Source: an uncultured Thermoleophilia bacterium (GTDB lineage: Bacteria; Actinomycetota; Thermoleophilia; UBA2241). From it: a stretch of DNA of 50,388 bases. The stretch lies in contig CAIOZS010000238.1 of the NCBI GenBank assembly GCA_903862845.1, positions 1 through 50,388 of the forward strand, read 5' to 3'. The notes below the pieces were generated by a model. The model did no database searches. It worked only from the letters and a program-made list of their open reading frames with translations, and had not been told where the DNA came from. Numbering within the stretch: position 1 is the first letter of the stretch; each line of letters opens with the position of its first letter. The position numbers were made by a program, and so were the translations under genes. Shown piece by piece: positions 28,550 through 38,450 of this stretch.

Positions 28550-29773
28550 CTACCTGGCCCTCGCGCGCTCCCCGCCGAGCATGTAGTCGGGCCAGGCCCG
28601 ATCGAACCACTGCCTGCCGGGCAGGCCGGGCGGCGCGCCCACGGCCAGTGCGTCCTCATAGGCCGCGAGGATCTCGTTCGTGACGCGACCCCACGAGAGC
28701 GTCTCGGCGACGGCCAGGCCCGCGGTCGCAAGCCGCCGCCGCTGGTCCTCGTCACAGAGCAGGTCGTAGAGCGCGTCGGCGAGCAGGGCCGGCTCTCCCG
28801 GAGGCACGAGCCGGCCGGCCTCGCCGTCGCGGAGCACTGAGCGATAGCCGGGCAGGTCGGAGGCCACCACCGGCACGCCGGCGGCCATGGCCTCGGCCAG
28901 CACGATGCCGAAGCTCTCGGCGGCCAGCGACGGCGCGCACGCCACCTCGGCCTGTGCAAGCTGAGCGACCTTCTCCTCGTCGACCACCCAGCCCAGGGCC
29001 TCGACGCCCGCGAGGTCGAGCGGCGGCCCGTAGCCGAGCCGCGATGCCTCCAGCGCCTGCGCGCGCGTCGCGCCGGCGATGACGAGCGTTGCGTGCGGGA
29101 GCCGCCTGCGCAGCCGCGCGAAGGCGTGCAGGAGCACGCCGATCCCTTTGCGCCTCTCGGCGCGCCCGACGAAGAACACGCGTCCCTTGACCTTGGCCGC
29201 GCCCACCGCCGACGCGTACTTCTCGACCGACACCCCGTTCGGGATGATGCGGTAGTCGCCGGGAAACAGGCGCGCCGGAAACGCGCGCGCGGCCTCCGAA
29301 ACGGCGATGCGCACGGCGATGCGCTTCATGACCGCGCGCGCCAGCCAGGCGGCTTGCTCGTACGCGAGCGACGACTCCAGGGCCGCGTGAAACGTCGCCA
29401 CCACCGGCGAGGCCGCCAGCAGCACGCCCGCCAGGGCGACGATGGGCGTGCATGGTTCGTGCACGTGCAGCACGTCGAAGCGCCCCTGCCGCACGGCGCG
29501 GTCCATGCGCAGGATCACGCGGGGGTTGACGCTGATGTAGGCGCGCGAGCCGTTGGACGGCAGCGGGATGGCCGCGCCCATAGGAATGAACCGTTCGGCC
29601 GCGCGTTGCCGTCGGCTGTCCACCGCACGACGGGTCGGCGAGATGACGCCCACAGGGGCGATGATCCACGCCTCGTGACCGCGCGACTCGAGCTCGGCAG
29701 CCAGATGCTCGATGTGGTGGTTGACGCCGCCCGGCACGGTCCACGAGTAAGGCGTCACGAGCCCGACGCGCAT
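28550..29773 (-). CDS. Glycosyltransferase family 4, PimA-like
   Basis: MRVGLVTPYSWTVPGGVNHHIEHLAAEL, HVHEP, IIPNGVSVEKY, SFGIVLAEAMAAGVPVVASDLPGYRSVL. Confidence 0.85.
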   Translation of the reverse strand: MRVGLVTPYSWTVPGGVNHHIEHLAAELESRGHEAWIIAPVGVISPTRRAVDSRRQRAAERFIPMGAAIPLPSNGSRAYISVNPRVILRMDRAVRQGRFDVLHVHEPCTPIVALAGVLLAASPVVATFHAALESSLAYEQAAWLARAVMKRIAVRIAVSEAARAFPARLFPGDYRIIPNGVSVEKYASAVGAAKVKGRVFFVGRAERRKGIGVLLHAFARLRRRLPHATLVIAGATRAQALEASRLGYGPPLDLAGVEALGWVVDEEKVAQLAQAEVACAPSLAAESFGIVLAEAMAAGVPVVASDLPGYRSVLRDGEAGRLVPPGEPALLADALYDLLCDEDQRRRLATAGLAVAETLSWGRVTNEILAAYEDALAVGAPPGLPGRQWFDRAWPDYMLGGERARAR

Positions 29774-29787
29774 GCACCCGCCGCCTT

Positions 29788-30411
29788 TCAGTCGTCCCGG
29801 TCCAGCCAGAAGCGCCGCCATAGCACGGCTGGGGAGGACGGCCAGCCTGCGCCCGGCGAGCCTTTGATGCGCGCGGCCAGCAGGACCCCGATGAGCACCA
29901 GGGGCCCGAGCGCCCGCGCCGGCCGCCGGTGCAGAGCCAGGCTGAGCAGGGGCAGCGACACGGCGGTGATCGCCACGGTCTGCGGGTTGCGGTGAAGGGC
30001 GAACCCCCCCAGGAGCTCGGCGCTGCCGATCGCCATGGTCCCCGGATCCATGGCGTACATGGCGCCCAGGGCGGCGGCGGCGCCGCGCCCCTTGACGACC
30101 GCGATATGGCCCAGCATGGTGCTGATGCCGATGGCGGCCACGGCGCCGTTGCCGGCGCCGGTCAGGCGCGCCGCCGTAGCCGGCACGTACGCCTTGCCGG
30201 CGTCCAGGACCAGCACGGCGGCGCCGGATTTCCAGCCCACACTGCGGGCGACGTTGGATGAGCCGGGCTTGCCGTCGCCGATCTCTTCCAGGGACTCGCC
30301 GGTGAGCGCCCTGGTGAGCAGTCGGCCGCTGGGGATGCAGCCGGCGGCGAAGGCGCCGCCCATCCACAGCAGCGTGCGGGCCGCGCCCCAGCGGCGACGC
30401 TCACGTGGCAC
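29788..30411 (-). CDS. PlsY-like glycerol-3-phosphate acyltransferase
   Basis: AAGCIPSGRLL, GDGKPGSSNVARSVGWKSGAAVLVLDAGKAYVP, GHIAVVKGRGAAAALG. Confidence 0.75.
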   Translation of the reverse strand: MPRERRRWGAARTLLWMGGAFAAGCIPSGRLLTRALTGESLEEIGDGKPGSSNVARSVGWKSGAAVLVLDAGKAYVPATAARLTGAGNGAVAAIGISTMLGHIAVVKGRGAAAALGAMYAMDPGTMAIGSAELLGGFALHRNPQTVAITAVSLPLLSLALHRRPARALGPLVLIGVLLAARIKGSPGAGWPSSPAVLWRRFWLDRDD

Positions 30412-31504
30412 GACGCGCTCCCCGCAGGCCGAGAGAGACCGCCCCGGCGGCGACCGGGAGGACCCAGGTGAACAACCTCCACAGCACGAGGCTGGAGATG
30501 TGGATGCTGTCGGGCGTTGCAGGTCCGATGAGCGCCAGGTAGCTGAGCTCGGCAACACCGGCGCCGCCGGGCAGCGGAGAGAGCGGCATGAGCACCTGCA
30601 TCACCGCTTGGCCCGTGATGATCGGCACGATGGAACCGCGCCAGCCGAGGGCGTGAAGCACGAAGATGAGGATCGCGAACATGGCGACCCAGAAGAGAAG
30701 CTGGAGGCCCACGAGCCCGGCGATGGTGCGGCGGCTGACGCCGCCGAAGGCCCTCGCCGCCTGGACGAGCTCGTCCAGCTTGCCGTGCAGCTTCTTGGGC
30801 ACGAAGGCGCGTCCCATGGGGCGCTGCACCCAGAGCCAGATGGCGACCCACACGAGGAGCAGCGCGCCCGTGGCACCGAGCAGCAGCCAGCGCTGCAACG
30901 AGGTGATCGGCGAGTCGGTCCACGGCAGCAGCGAGACGAGCGCGACGCCGGCCAGTATGAGCGTGTGCACCAGGCCCTTGAAGATGACCACCGACATGGC
31001 TTGCGAGCCCGTGAGCCCCCCGCGGCGAAGCATCACGATCTGATAGGGGATCTCGAAGCCGCCGAAGGAGGTGGCGCCGCCGATGAGGTGCGACTCGAGC
31101 GCCGTGGAGATCACGGGCCGGCGCTCGATCTGCGGCTCAAAGACGCGCGCCAGGATGAGCAGCGACCAGGCATCGGTGACGATGGCGACCGCGACGCTGA
31201 GCAGGGCCAGCAGCAGGTAGACGGGCTGCACGGAGGCGCGCTGCGCGTTGTGCACGTCGGTGACGATGTTCGGATTGACGATGAGGATCACGGCGATGCC
31301 GACGCCGAGCCCGGCGGCCATGCCCAGCAGCATCCTCCAGAGGCTGGGCACGAGGAGCCGGCCCGGGGCGCTCGCGCCCTGCGGCGCGATGCCGGGGATC
31401 GGCGGCATGCCGTCGAGCGGCATCGTCTCGGCTACTTCGATCGCGTCCATGTCGTTCGTGGGCTGCGGCGCGGGCTCCACGGCCACGTCGAGGCTCTCGC
31501 TCAT
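30401..31504 (-). CDS. Lysylphosphatidylglycerol synthase TM-region (UPF0104-type) membrane protein
   Basis: Multi-TM, RPVISTALESHLIGGATSFGGFEIPYQIVMLRRGGLTGSQAMSVVIFKG, MPLSPLPGGAGVAELSYLALIG. Confidence 0.75.
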   Translation of the reverse strand: MSESLDVAVEPAPQPTNDMDAIEVAETMPLDGMPPIPGIAPQGASAPGRLLVPSLWRMLLGMAAGLGVGIAVILIVNPNIVTDVHNAQRASVQPVYLLLALLSVAVAIVTDAWSLLILARVFEPQIERRPVISTALESHLIGGATSFGGFEIPYQIVMLRRGGLTGSQAMSVVIFKGLVHTLILAGVALVSLLPWTDSPITSLQRWLLLGATGALLLVWVAIWLWVQRPMGRAFVPKKLHGKLDELVQAARAFGGVSRRTIAGLVGLQLLFWVAMFAILIFVLHALGWRGSIVPIITGQAVMQVLMPLSPLPGGAGVAELSYLALIGPATPDSIHISSLVLWRLFTWVLPVAAGAVSLGLRGARRAT

Positions 31505-32712
31505 CTGCCGGCCGCCCGGCGCAGAAGCTCGTGGTAGCGCTCGCCCACCACGCCGGGCGTGTGCCGGGCCAGCGTCAGCGCGCGGCCGCGGGCGCCCATC
31601 TCGCGGCGGCGCTCGGGTGACATGCGCAGCAGCGCGGCGAGCGCCGCGGCCACCTGCCGGGCGGAGTCGCCGTCCACTACCATGCCCGTCTCGCCTTCGA
31701 TCACGGCTTCGGGGGCGCCGCCCGAGCGGCCGGCGATCACCGGCAGTCCGGTGAGCGCAGCCTCGGCGAAAACGATACCGAAGCCTTCCACCTCGAAGCC
31801 GCCCCAGCGCGTACGGCACGGCGAAGCGAAGAGGTCGGCGGCGCGCAGCCAATCGGTGACGGCTGAATCGACGAGCGCTCCGGTGAGATGCACGCGCTCG
31901 CCGACGCCGCGCCGCTGGGCGCGATCGTAGAGGCGCGTGGCGAGGCGCCCCTGGCCGATGAGCGCCAGATGTAGTCGCGGAAAATCGTGGCGCAGCAGCG
32001 CCAGGGCGTCGATGAGCTTGTCCTGGCCCTTGCGCGGCACCAGGCGTCCGAGGCAGACGACGAGCTCGCCGTCGATGCCGAGGCGCCGGCGGAGCTGCTG
32101 CGCCTCGTCGGCCGTGGCCGGCGTGAACCCGTCGACGTTGAGCGGTGGCCGCAGCACTTCGGCGGGCACCTTGCCGCGGACCTGCTGGGAAGCGGCGCGG
32201 GCCGTGTACTCGCTGACGGTCAGGAGCATCGCCGCGTTGCCGAGCACATGCCGAAGAAGGTTGTTGACGCCGGGGACGGCACCGGGCAGCGTGACCTCGG
32301 CGCCGCCGAGAAACACGACGTAGGGAAGCCCGCAGCGGTCTTTGAGCTGCGGGCCGAGCAGGCCTGCCGGGAGCGGGTGGCCGAGCTGGACGAGCTCGGC
32401 GCCCACCTTGACGGCGAGCCCCGCCACAGTGCGAAACATGGCCGCCGTGGGCCAGAGCACCGACGTGGAGGCACGCACCACGGTGTATGGGTGCGTGGCG
32501 TCGAACGCCGCCGCGTCGACGTGCGCCGGCGCGAGGACGGTGACCTCGGAAGGATCGAGCGTGCGGATAACGCCCCAATAGTACGACTGAGCCCCGCCGA
32601 TGCGTGGGGGGAAGTCGTTGGTGACGAAGAGCGTGCGTGGCGCGCGCTCGGCTGACGTGCTCCCTGCCAGGTCGCCCTCCCGCTGCCTAGGATGCCCCAC
32701 TTTACCACGCAT
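31501..32712 (-). CDS. Glycosyltransferase family 4 (phosphatidylinositol mannosyltransferase PimB-like)
   Basis: RTLFVTNDFPPRIGGAQSYYW, CLGRLVPRKGQDKLIDAL, EGFGIVFAEAALTGLPVIAGRSGGAPEAV. Confidence 0.85.
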   Translation of the reverse strand: MRGKVGHPRQREGDLAGSTSAERAPRTLFVTNDFPPRIGGAQSYYWGVIRTLDPSEVTVLAPAHVDAAAFDATHPYTVVRASTSVLWPTAAMFRTVAGLAVKVGAELVQLGHPLPAGLLGPQLKDRCGLPYVVFLGGAEVTLPGAVPGVNNLLRHVLGNAAMLLTVSEYTARAASQQVRGKVPAEVLRPPLNVDGFTPATADEAQQLRRRLGIDGELVVCLGRLVPRKGQDKLIDALALLRHDFPRLHLALIGQGRLATRLYDRAQRRGVGERVHLTGALVDSAVTDWLRAADLFASPCRTRWGGFEVEGFGIVFAEAALTGLPVIAGRSGGAPEAVIEGETGMVVDGDSARQVAAALAALLRMSPERRREMGARGRALTLARHTPGVVGERYHELLRRAAGR

Positions 32713-32778
32713 TCCGCCTGCGCCGGCGCCATGCGAAGGGCGAGTGGACACGGCGCGCCGCTCCGACGCCTCGGCAGT

Positions 32779-33213
32779 TCAGGGCTTCTCGGCCGCGAAG
32801 ATCAGCGACTCGTTGCCGTTCTGGTCGAAGAGCGTGAGCCCGCCGCCGACCTGCTTGTACGACCTCGCCCCCGCGAGCAGCTTCAGATAGGCCGCCTCAG
32901 CGCGCATGTCGGGCTCCGCGCCGGCCATGTTGGTGCTGGCGAGATCGCCCACCGCGAAGGCGTCGCCGGGGCCCGCGGTGTACGAGCCGCCATAGGTGTT
33001 GACCGCGGACTTGCCGGAGATACCGCCGTCCGCGAACCGCGCGGTGATCGTGAAGTCGCTGGGGTCGAGCGAGCTCAGCGTCCATTCGCTGAGGCGCCAG
33101 ACGGTGCCGCCGAGCGCGGGCTTCGTGGTGCCCGAGCCCCCGCATCCGGCACCGGTGAGCAGCGCCAGTGAGAGGGCCAGGGTCACGAGCATGGCGGTCA
33201 GGCGTGGCTTCAT
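32779..33213 (-). CDS. META-domain (HslJ-like) lipoprotein
   Basis: Lipobox LTGAGC; LGGTVWRLSEW...ISGKSAVNTYGGSYTAGPGDAFAVGDLASTNMAG. Confidence 0.8.
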   Translation of the reverse strand: MKPRLTAMLVTLALSLALLTGAGCGGSGTTKPALGGTVWRLSEWTLSSLDPSDFTITARFADGGISGKSAVNTYGGSYTAGPGDAFAVGDLASTNMAGAEPDMRAEAAYLKLLAGARSYKQVGGGLTLFDQNGNESLIFAAEKP

Positions 33214-33344
33214 GATGATTCCCTTTCGCGCGCGTGGAATGCCGCGTCTCCCGCTCCGAAGCCTTTGAGAATGTCGCCGACGAGCTGCTCCGGGTCGCCC
33301 CGCCCCGGCGCGACGCCCACGCGTCACCGGGACACCGGGATGGA

Positions 33345-33419
33345 TGGTGGGCGATGCTGGATTTGAACCAGCGACTCCCTGCTTGTAAGGCAGGTGCTCT
33401 ACCCCTGAGCTAATCGCCC
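33345..33419 (-). tRNA. tRNA-Val (TAC)
   Basis: Reverse complement GGGCGATTAGCTCAGGGGTAGAGCACCTGCCTTACAAGCAGGGAGTCGCTGGTTCAAATCCAGCATCGCCCACCA; anticodon loop CTTACAA; CCA encoded. Confidence 0.93.
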
Positions 33420-33582
33420 GTGCACGCGTAGTATACCGAGCGAAGCGCTGGGGTACGCCTGCCTCCGCGGCTTCGCGTCGCACCGCAATCGCGCAATCGG
33501 CCTGCTTCCGCTGCGGCCCGCGCCGCCCAGAAACCCGCAGGCGCCGGCAGTACCGAGAAAGGTAGGATAGGGAATCGCCGAC

Positions 33583-34818
33583 GTGCACAACGATGAGCAG
33601 ATGACGCCCGAAGATCCGCGCCGGGAGTTCCTCGGCGCGATGGCCGCGGCCCTGTCGCGCTACGGCGAGACCGCCGACAGCCTTGAGAGCGGGCTGCAGG
33701 CGTGCGCCCGCACACTGGGCGTGGAGGTGGCCTTCTTCACGGTGCCGACGGCCGTGTTTGTCGCCTACGGCCACGGCGCCGCCATGCACACGGTGCTTCT
33801 GCACACCCGCGACAGCGCCATCGACTTGCAGGCCTTGAGCCTGCTCGACGAAACGCTGCTCGACGTCACGCGGGGGCGCCGTTCCGCCGCCCAGGGGCTG
33901 GCCGAGGTCAGGCTCATCACGGCCAGCCCGCTCCGCTTTCCCTGGTACATGCGCGTGCTGGCCTCGGGCATGGGCGCCGCGGCGATCAGCGTCTTTCTCG
34001 GCGGCGGCGTGCGCGAGCTCAGCGCCGCTATCCCCGTTGGCCTCGCCGTGGGCGCGCTCTCGGTGCTCGCCCGCCGCGTGCAGCGCCTCACCAGCCTGGT
34101 CGAATTGCTGGCCGGCTTCCTGGCGGCGGTGCTCACGCTCGCTCTCGGCCACGTGCTGCCGCACTTCCACCTCGCGACGGTCGTGCTTGCCGGGCTCATC
34201 TTGCTGCTGCCCGGCCTCAGCATCACCCTGGGCGTCTCAGAGCTGGCAGCGAGACACCTCGTCTCGGGCTCGGCGCGGCTCGCCGGCGCGACGGTCTCGC
34301 TGGTCAGCCTGGGGCTGGGGGTAGCCATGGGCTACGCGATCTTCACCAAGCTCGACTGGGTGCCGCCGGTCGGCCCCGGGCGCGAGATCCCCGGCCAGTG
34401 GCTGACGGTGCTGGCCGTCGTCGCCAGCGCCTGCGCTCTTCTCATCGTCACCAACTCGCGACCGCGCGACATCTGGGTGGTCCTCAGCGCCGTCGTCGTG
34501 GCGGTCTACGGCGCGCGTTTCGGCGCCTGGCTGCTCGGTCCCACCGTCGGCGTGGTCGTCGCCAGCCTGCTCTTGGGGCTGGGCAGCAACCTCTACGCGC
34601 GGCTCACGAGCCGGCCGGTGGCGGTGCCCTTGGTGCCGGGACTGGCGGCGCTGGTGCCCGGCGCCCTCGGCTTCCGCGGCATCTCGGCGTTTCTGCGCAG
34701 CGCCACCGGCAGCCTCGAGATCCTGGCGGCGGTGCTGGTGATCGCCGCGGGCCTGGTCGTGGGCCTGCTCGTGGCCGACGCGACCTTGCCGGCGCGGCAC
34801 GAGCGGTTCAGGGGCTGA
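33583..34818 (+). CDS. ThrE-family threonine/serine exporter
   Basis: N-terminal ThrE domain (YGETADSLESGLQACARTLGVEVAFFTVPTAVFVAYG) plus C-terminal multi-TM half (VPLVPGLAALVPGALGFRGISAFL). Confidence 0.85.
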   Translation: MHNDEQMTPEDPRREFLGAMAAALSRYGETADSLESGLQACARTLGVEVAFFTVPTAVFVAYGHGAAMHTVLLHTRDSAIDLQALSLLDETLLDVTRGRRSAAQGLAEVRLITASPLRFPWYMRVLASGMGAAAISVFLGGGVRELSAAIPVGLAVGALSVLARRVQRLTSLVELLAGFLAAVLTLALGHVLPHFHLATVVLAGLILLLPGLSITLGVSELAARHLVSGSARLAGATVSLVSLGLGVAMGYAIFTKLDWVPPVGPGREIPGQWLTVLAVVASACALLIVTNSRPRDIWVVLSAVVVAVYGARFGAWLLGPTVGVVVASLLLGLGSNLYARLTSRPVAVPLVPGLAALVPGALGFRGISAFLRSATGSLEILAAVLVIAAGLVVGLLVADATLPARHERFRG

Positions 34819-34866
34819 CGCAGGGGCCGCTTGGGAGGGTCGGAAAAGCCGCCCTTCCCGCCGCCG

Positions 34867-35595
34867 TCACTCTTGCGCCAGGCGGTGCAGCTTCTCGAAG
34901 CTGAGGATCTCGATGAGCTGGTGGTCGCCGCTCATGCGGATCACCTGCGCCCGTTTGAGACGGTCGAACGTGCGGCTGAGCGTCTCGGGTACGGTACCGA
35001 GGCGCGCGGCGAGCTCGCGCTTGCTCGTGGGCAGCTTGACGACGCGCGGTGAGGCGGGCCCGCCGCCGGCCGCCGGTCGCCCGGCCGGCGGCTCCAGCTG
35101 CGCGTCGGCGAGCGTGAGCAGGTAGCGCGCCAGCCGCGCCGGCACCGGCAGCAGCAGTTCCTCAACGCGGCGGTTGAGAAGCCCCAGCAGGTGAGCCATC
35201 GCGGCGAGCAGGTTCACCGCCACCTGAGGCTCGGCGAGCAACAGGCGGAGCACCTCCTGCGTGTCGAAACGATAGAGGCGGCAGTCGCTCATCGTCTCGG
35301 TGCTCGAAGGGTATTCCTCGTGAAAGAGTGCGGCTTCGGCGAACGTCTGCCCCGCCTCGACGTGCCGGATCGTGGCCGTGCGCCCGTCGCGGAGGAGCTT
35401 GAAGACCTTGAGCCGGCCTTCGGCCAGAAGGTAGAAGGCCGCAGCGGGGTCACCCTGCAGGAACAGGGTGCGTTCGGCCGGCAGCAGCACGAGCCGGGCG
35501 ATGGCTGCGATCCCGGCGAGCTGCTGGTCGTCAAGCCGGTCGAAGAGCCGCGCGGCGCGCAAGTCGAGCAACGTCTGGGCGCGGCGGTCGGTCAT
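34867..35595 (-). CDS. Crp/FNR-family transcriptional regulator
   Basis: cNMP-binding fold (FLQGDPAAAFYLLAEGRLKVFKLLRDGRTATIRHVEAGQTFAEAALF) and C-terminal HTH (SKRELAARLGTVPETLSRTFDRLKRAQVI). Confidence 0.9.
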   Translation of the reverse strand: MTDRRAQTLLDLRAARLFDRLDDQQLAGIAAIARLVLLPAERTLFLQGDPAAAFYLLAEGRLKVFKLLRDGRTATIRHVEAGQTFAEAALFHEEYPSSTETMSDCRLYRFDTQEVLRLLLAEPQVAVNLLAAMAHLLGLLNRRVEELLLPVPARLARYLLTLADAQLEPPAGRPAAGGGPASPRVVKLPTSKRELAARLGTVPETLSRTFDRLKRAQVIRMSGDHQLIEILSFEKLHRLAQE

Positions 35596-35618
35596 GGCCC
35601 AAAGTATATCGCCGGGCG

Positions 35619-37292
35619 TCAGCCCTCCGGTGAGGTGGAGTTGCCCGGCGCGCCGCCCACGGCCAGCGACGGGTTCGTCGGCAGCACGACGATGGCAGAG
35701 GTGCCCTCGAGCGGGCACTTGTACTCGCAGATGCCGCAGCCGATGCAGCGTTTGGGGACGACCTCGGGGCGCGCCAGGTAGTCCTTCGTACCGTCGGGGC
35801 GCGTGATGAGGTGCCGGTCGCTGAGCACGATCGCCTTGTTCGAGATGGGGCACATCTCCTGACAGACGATGCAGGGCGTGCTCGAAGCCCAGGGCAGGCA
35901 GCGGTTGCGGTCGATCACGGCGACCCCGAGCACCTGCTTGCGCTTCGTATCGAGGTCGAGCTTGGGGATGGCGCCCGAGGGGCACACGTGACCGCACGCC
36001 GTGCACGAGTAGTCACAGTAGCCCAGGCGCGAGGCGAGCACGGGCGTCCAGATCGCTTCGAGGCCGCCCTGCCCGAGCGACGGCTGCAGGCCGGAAGTCG
36101 GGCAGACCTTCATGCACTCGCTGCAGCGCAGGCAGCGCGAGAGGAAGGCGCCCTCGTCCCGGGCGCCCGGCGGGCGGATGAGGCCGGGGGCCTTGACGGC
36201 GCGCGCCACGCTCGTGCCCAGAAGGGCGACCGTCCCGACGCCGATGGCGGCCGCCGCCAGGAACTGCCGCCGGCCGGGGTCGTAGGCGGCCCAGGGTCCG
36301 GGCTTCAGGGCCAGGCCGAAGCTCAGCGCCTCCCGCTCCGGGCAGGCGACCAGGCAGTCCAGGCACATCGTGCACTCGGAGGTGACGACGCGGGCGCCGG
36401 CGGCTTCGCCGCCGCCTCCCGCGCCCGGCGGGATCCCCTCGATGGCTCCCGCGCGGCAGGCGCGTACGCACGCATTGCAGCCGCTGCAGCCGTCGCCGAC
36501 GAGCGGGCGCAGCGCCTGCACCTTGGCGATCAGGCCGAGCAGGGCGCCCAGCGGGCACAGGTACCGGCACCAGAAGCGCTCGGCGAGCACGTTGAGCAGC
36601 ACGATGAAGAGGCAGGCGAGGAAGATGGCGGCGCCCTGGGCATAGTGCGGTTGGTACACGGGCAGCACTGTGCCGCGGAAGTGCGCTTCGACCCAGGTGA
36701 CGACGCCGCTGCCCGGACCCCACCCGACGAGCGTGGATTCGACCGCGCCGACCACGTAGTCGAAGCCCGGGATCAGCGACGTGGTGAACCCGCGCGTGAG
36801 CAGCGCGATCGGGTCGAGGACGAGCAGCGTCATACTGCCCAGCGCCGCCATCACGACAATCACGACGAGCAGGACGTACTTGACGCTGCGCAGGCGCGGC
36901 GGCACGCGCGTTGCCGCCTGCAGCGCCGCGCGAAAGCGAAACCAGCCGAGCAGCGTGCCCAGCGGGCAGATCCAGCCGCACCACACGCGGCCCGCCACGA
37001 GCGCCGCGCCCGCGGTGACGACGGCGAGGGCCAGATGCGGCAGCCATTGCCGGGCGGCCAGCATCGTGCCGAGCGCCGCCAGAGGGTCGAGGCGGAAGAA
37101 GAAGTCGGCGTAGGGGAAGGCGGCGCGGCGCTGCAGCGCCGCGAACAGCAGGTAGATGAAGAAGACAAGGGCGACGATCTGGACGGCGCGGCGGACCCAG
37201 CGGGCGGCTTTCCAGCCGCCCGCCTCCCGCCGCCGCGCAACGGGCGCGCCGCCCTCCCGCGGCGCCTCCTCCACCTGCGCCTCGTCGCTCAA
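35619..37292 (-). CDS. NapH-like membrane polyferredoxin with additional periplasmic/cytosolic [4Fe-4S] domains
   Basis: CGWICPLGTLLGW, CRYLCPLGALLGLI, CSGCNACVRACRAG, CTMCLDCLVACPE, CLRCSECMKVCPTSG, CTACGHVCPSGA, CIGCGICEYKCPLEG; probable TTG start. Confidence 0.85.
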   Translation of the reverse strand: MSDEAQVEEAPREGGAPVARRREAGGWKAARWVRRAVQIVALVFFIYLLFAALQRRAAFPYADFFFRLDPLAALGTMLAARQWLPHLALAVVTAGAALVAGRVWCGWICPLGTLLGWFRFRAALQAATRVPPRLRSVKYVLLVVIVVMAALGSMTLLVLDPIALLTRGFTTSLIPGFDYVVGAVESTLVGWGPGSGVVTWVEAHFRGTVLPVYQPHYAQGAAIFLACLFIVLLNVLAERFWCRYLCPLGALLGLIAKVQALRPLVGDGCSGCNACVRACRAGAIEGIPPGAGGGGEAAGARVVTSECTMCLDCLVACPEREALSFGLALKPGPWAAYDPGRRQFLAAAAIGVGTVALLGTSVARAVKAPGLIRPPGARDEGAFLSRCLRCSECMKVCPTSGLQPSLGQGGLEAIWTPVLASRLGYCDYSCTACGHVCPSGAIPKLDLDTKRKQVLGVAVIDRNRCLPWASSTPCIVCQEMCPISNKAIVLSDRHLITRPDGTKDYLARPEVVPKRCIGCGICEYKCPLEGTSAIVVLPTNPSLAVGGAPGNSTSPEG

Positions 37293-37299
37293 CGACGCC

Positions 37300-38262
37300 T
37301 CACACGGTGCGGATGGTGAGCGACGAGAGGTCCATGGTCCCCAGGTCCATCCTGGCCGCGGCCTTGATGGAGGGCACGGCGGCCGGCTTCATGCCGAAAA
37401 GCCGCGTCGCGTAGGTGTCGGCGGCCACCCAGTCTCTGCAGGCGATCAGCGTGTTCTTCACCCTGACATCGTCGAGGCTGCCGCCCGACGGGCCGTTGCG
37501 AACCAGGATACGCGTGGCGTCGATCACCGTGAGCTCGGGACGCAGTTTGGCGTTGATCTCGGCGATGCTCTGGCTGAGCCCTAGCGTGTGCATGCGCCCG
37601 CGGTCGCTGGTGGTGCCCATCATGTTCTTGCCCGCCAAGGTCAGACCGGTGGAGCCGTGCTGCTTGGCGATGGGCACGTTGATCAGCACGTCGGCGTTGA
37701 CGATGGCGGCGTACAGCGGGTGCGTCTTCAGCAGGTGCCCGGGGATCGCGTAGCTCTTGTAGCCACTGCTGCCCATGACGTGCATGGAGCCGCCGGCCGA
37801 CTTGACCGCGGCGGCGATCCCGCTGGCGCCGTAGCAGTTGGCGGGGTCGCTGCTCACCGGGTTGTCCATGACGACGACGTGCTTTGCCCCCGCCTGACGT
37901 GCCAGCCTGACCAGGGTGGCGACCACCGACGGGTTGGTGGTGACGGCGTACTTGGGCGCCCGCGGGTGCCCGATGTTGGGTTTGATCACGACGACGTCAC
38001 CGGCGCTCACGAACTTACGCATTCCCCCGATGGCGGCGATGGCCTTCCTGGCGTTCGTCCCCGCGGACGTGCCGCGGGCGACGGCGAGGATCGTGCCGGC
38101 GGCGACGGCCGCCGCCGGGTCGCCGTCCAGCGCAGCGGTGTCGAGGTCGTTGTCGGCGCGCGCGAGCGCTGCGAGCGCGCGCTCGGGTCCTCCCAGGATC
38201 GCGAGGCCGGCGCCGCCGAGCGCGACGAGCTTGAGGAACTGCGACCGCTTGAGTGGCTCCAT
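37300..38262 (-). CDS. DUF362 domain protein with N-terminal signal/TAT-like leader
   Basis: MEPLKRSQFLKLVALGGAGLAILGG leader; VVVIKPNIGHPRAPKYAVTTNPSVV, INVPIAKQHGSTGLTLAGKNMMG. Confidence 0.85.
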   Translation of the reverse strand: MEPLKRSQFLKLVALGGAGLAILGGPERALAALARADNDLDTAALDGDPAAAVAAGTILAVARGTSAGTNARKAIAAIGGMRKFVSAGDVVVIKPNIGHPRAPKYAVTTNPSVVATLVRLARQAGAKHVVVMDNPVSSDPANCYGASGIAAAVKSAGGSMHVMGSSGYKSYAIPGHLLKTHPLYAAIVNADVLINVPIAKQHGSTGLTLAGKNMMGTTSDRGRMHTLGLSQSIAEINAKLRPELTVIDATRILVRNGPSGGSLDDVRVKNTLIACRDWVAADTYATRLFGMKPAAVPSIKAAARMDLGTMDLSSLTIRTV

Positions 38263-38376
38263 AGCCGTGGGTTCACCTCTGCCAGTAGCCGGACCTGCCT
38301 GGCCATGGTACTCCTCAGTCTTTCGATTGTCTCGATGAGCGGAACCCGGCGGTGCTCGGCGTCAGCGGCTCACCCG

Positions 38377-38413
38377 GAATCTCCACAGAATCTTCATGCC
38401 GGCCCCCTATCGT
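38377..38413 (+). promoter_or_regulatory. 11-bp-spaced direct repeat (GAATCT) upstream of a TATCGT -10-like box
   Basis: GAATCT at 38377-38382 and 38388-38393; TATCGT 38408-38413; upstream of Met-rich gene. Confidence 0.3.
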
Positions 38414-38450
38414 GAGGCGCTCTCTCAAAGGCGGACACGGAGGATCGACT

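Noticed and set aside
28519-28959. Alternative-frame 146-aa ORF inside the PimA-like gene
   Set aside because: Cys/Ser/Arg-rich shadow of the glycosyltransferase C-terminus.
32779-34170. 463-aa ORF extending upstream of the META-domain lipoprotein
   Set aside because: The upstream part crosses tRNA-Val and the antisense of thrE; the lipoprotein signal peptide places the real start at 33213.
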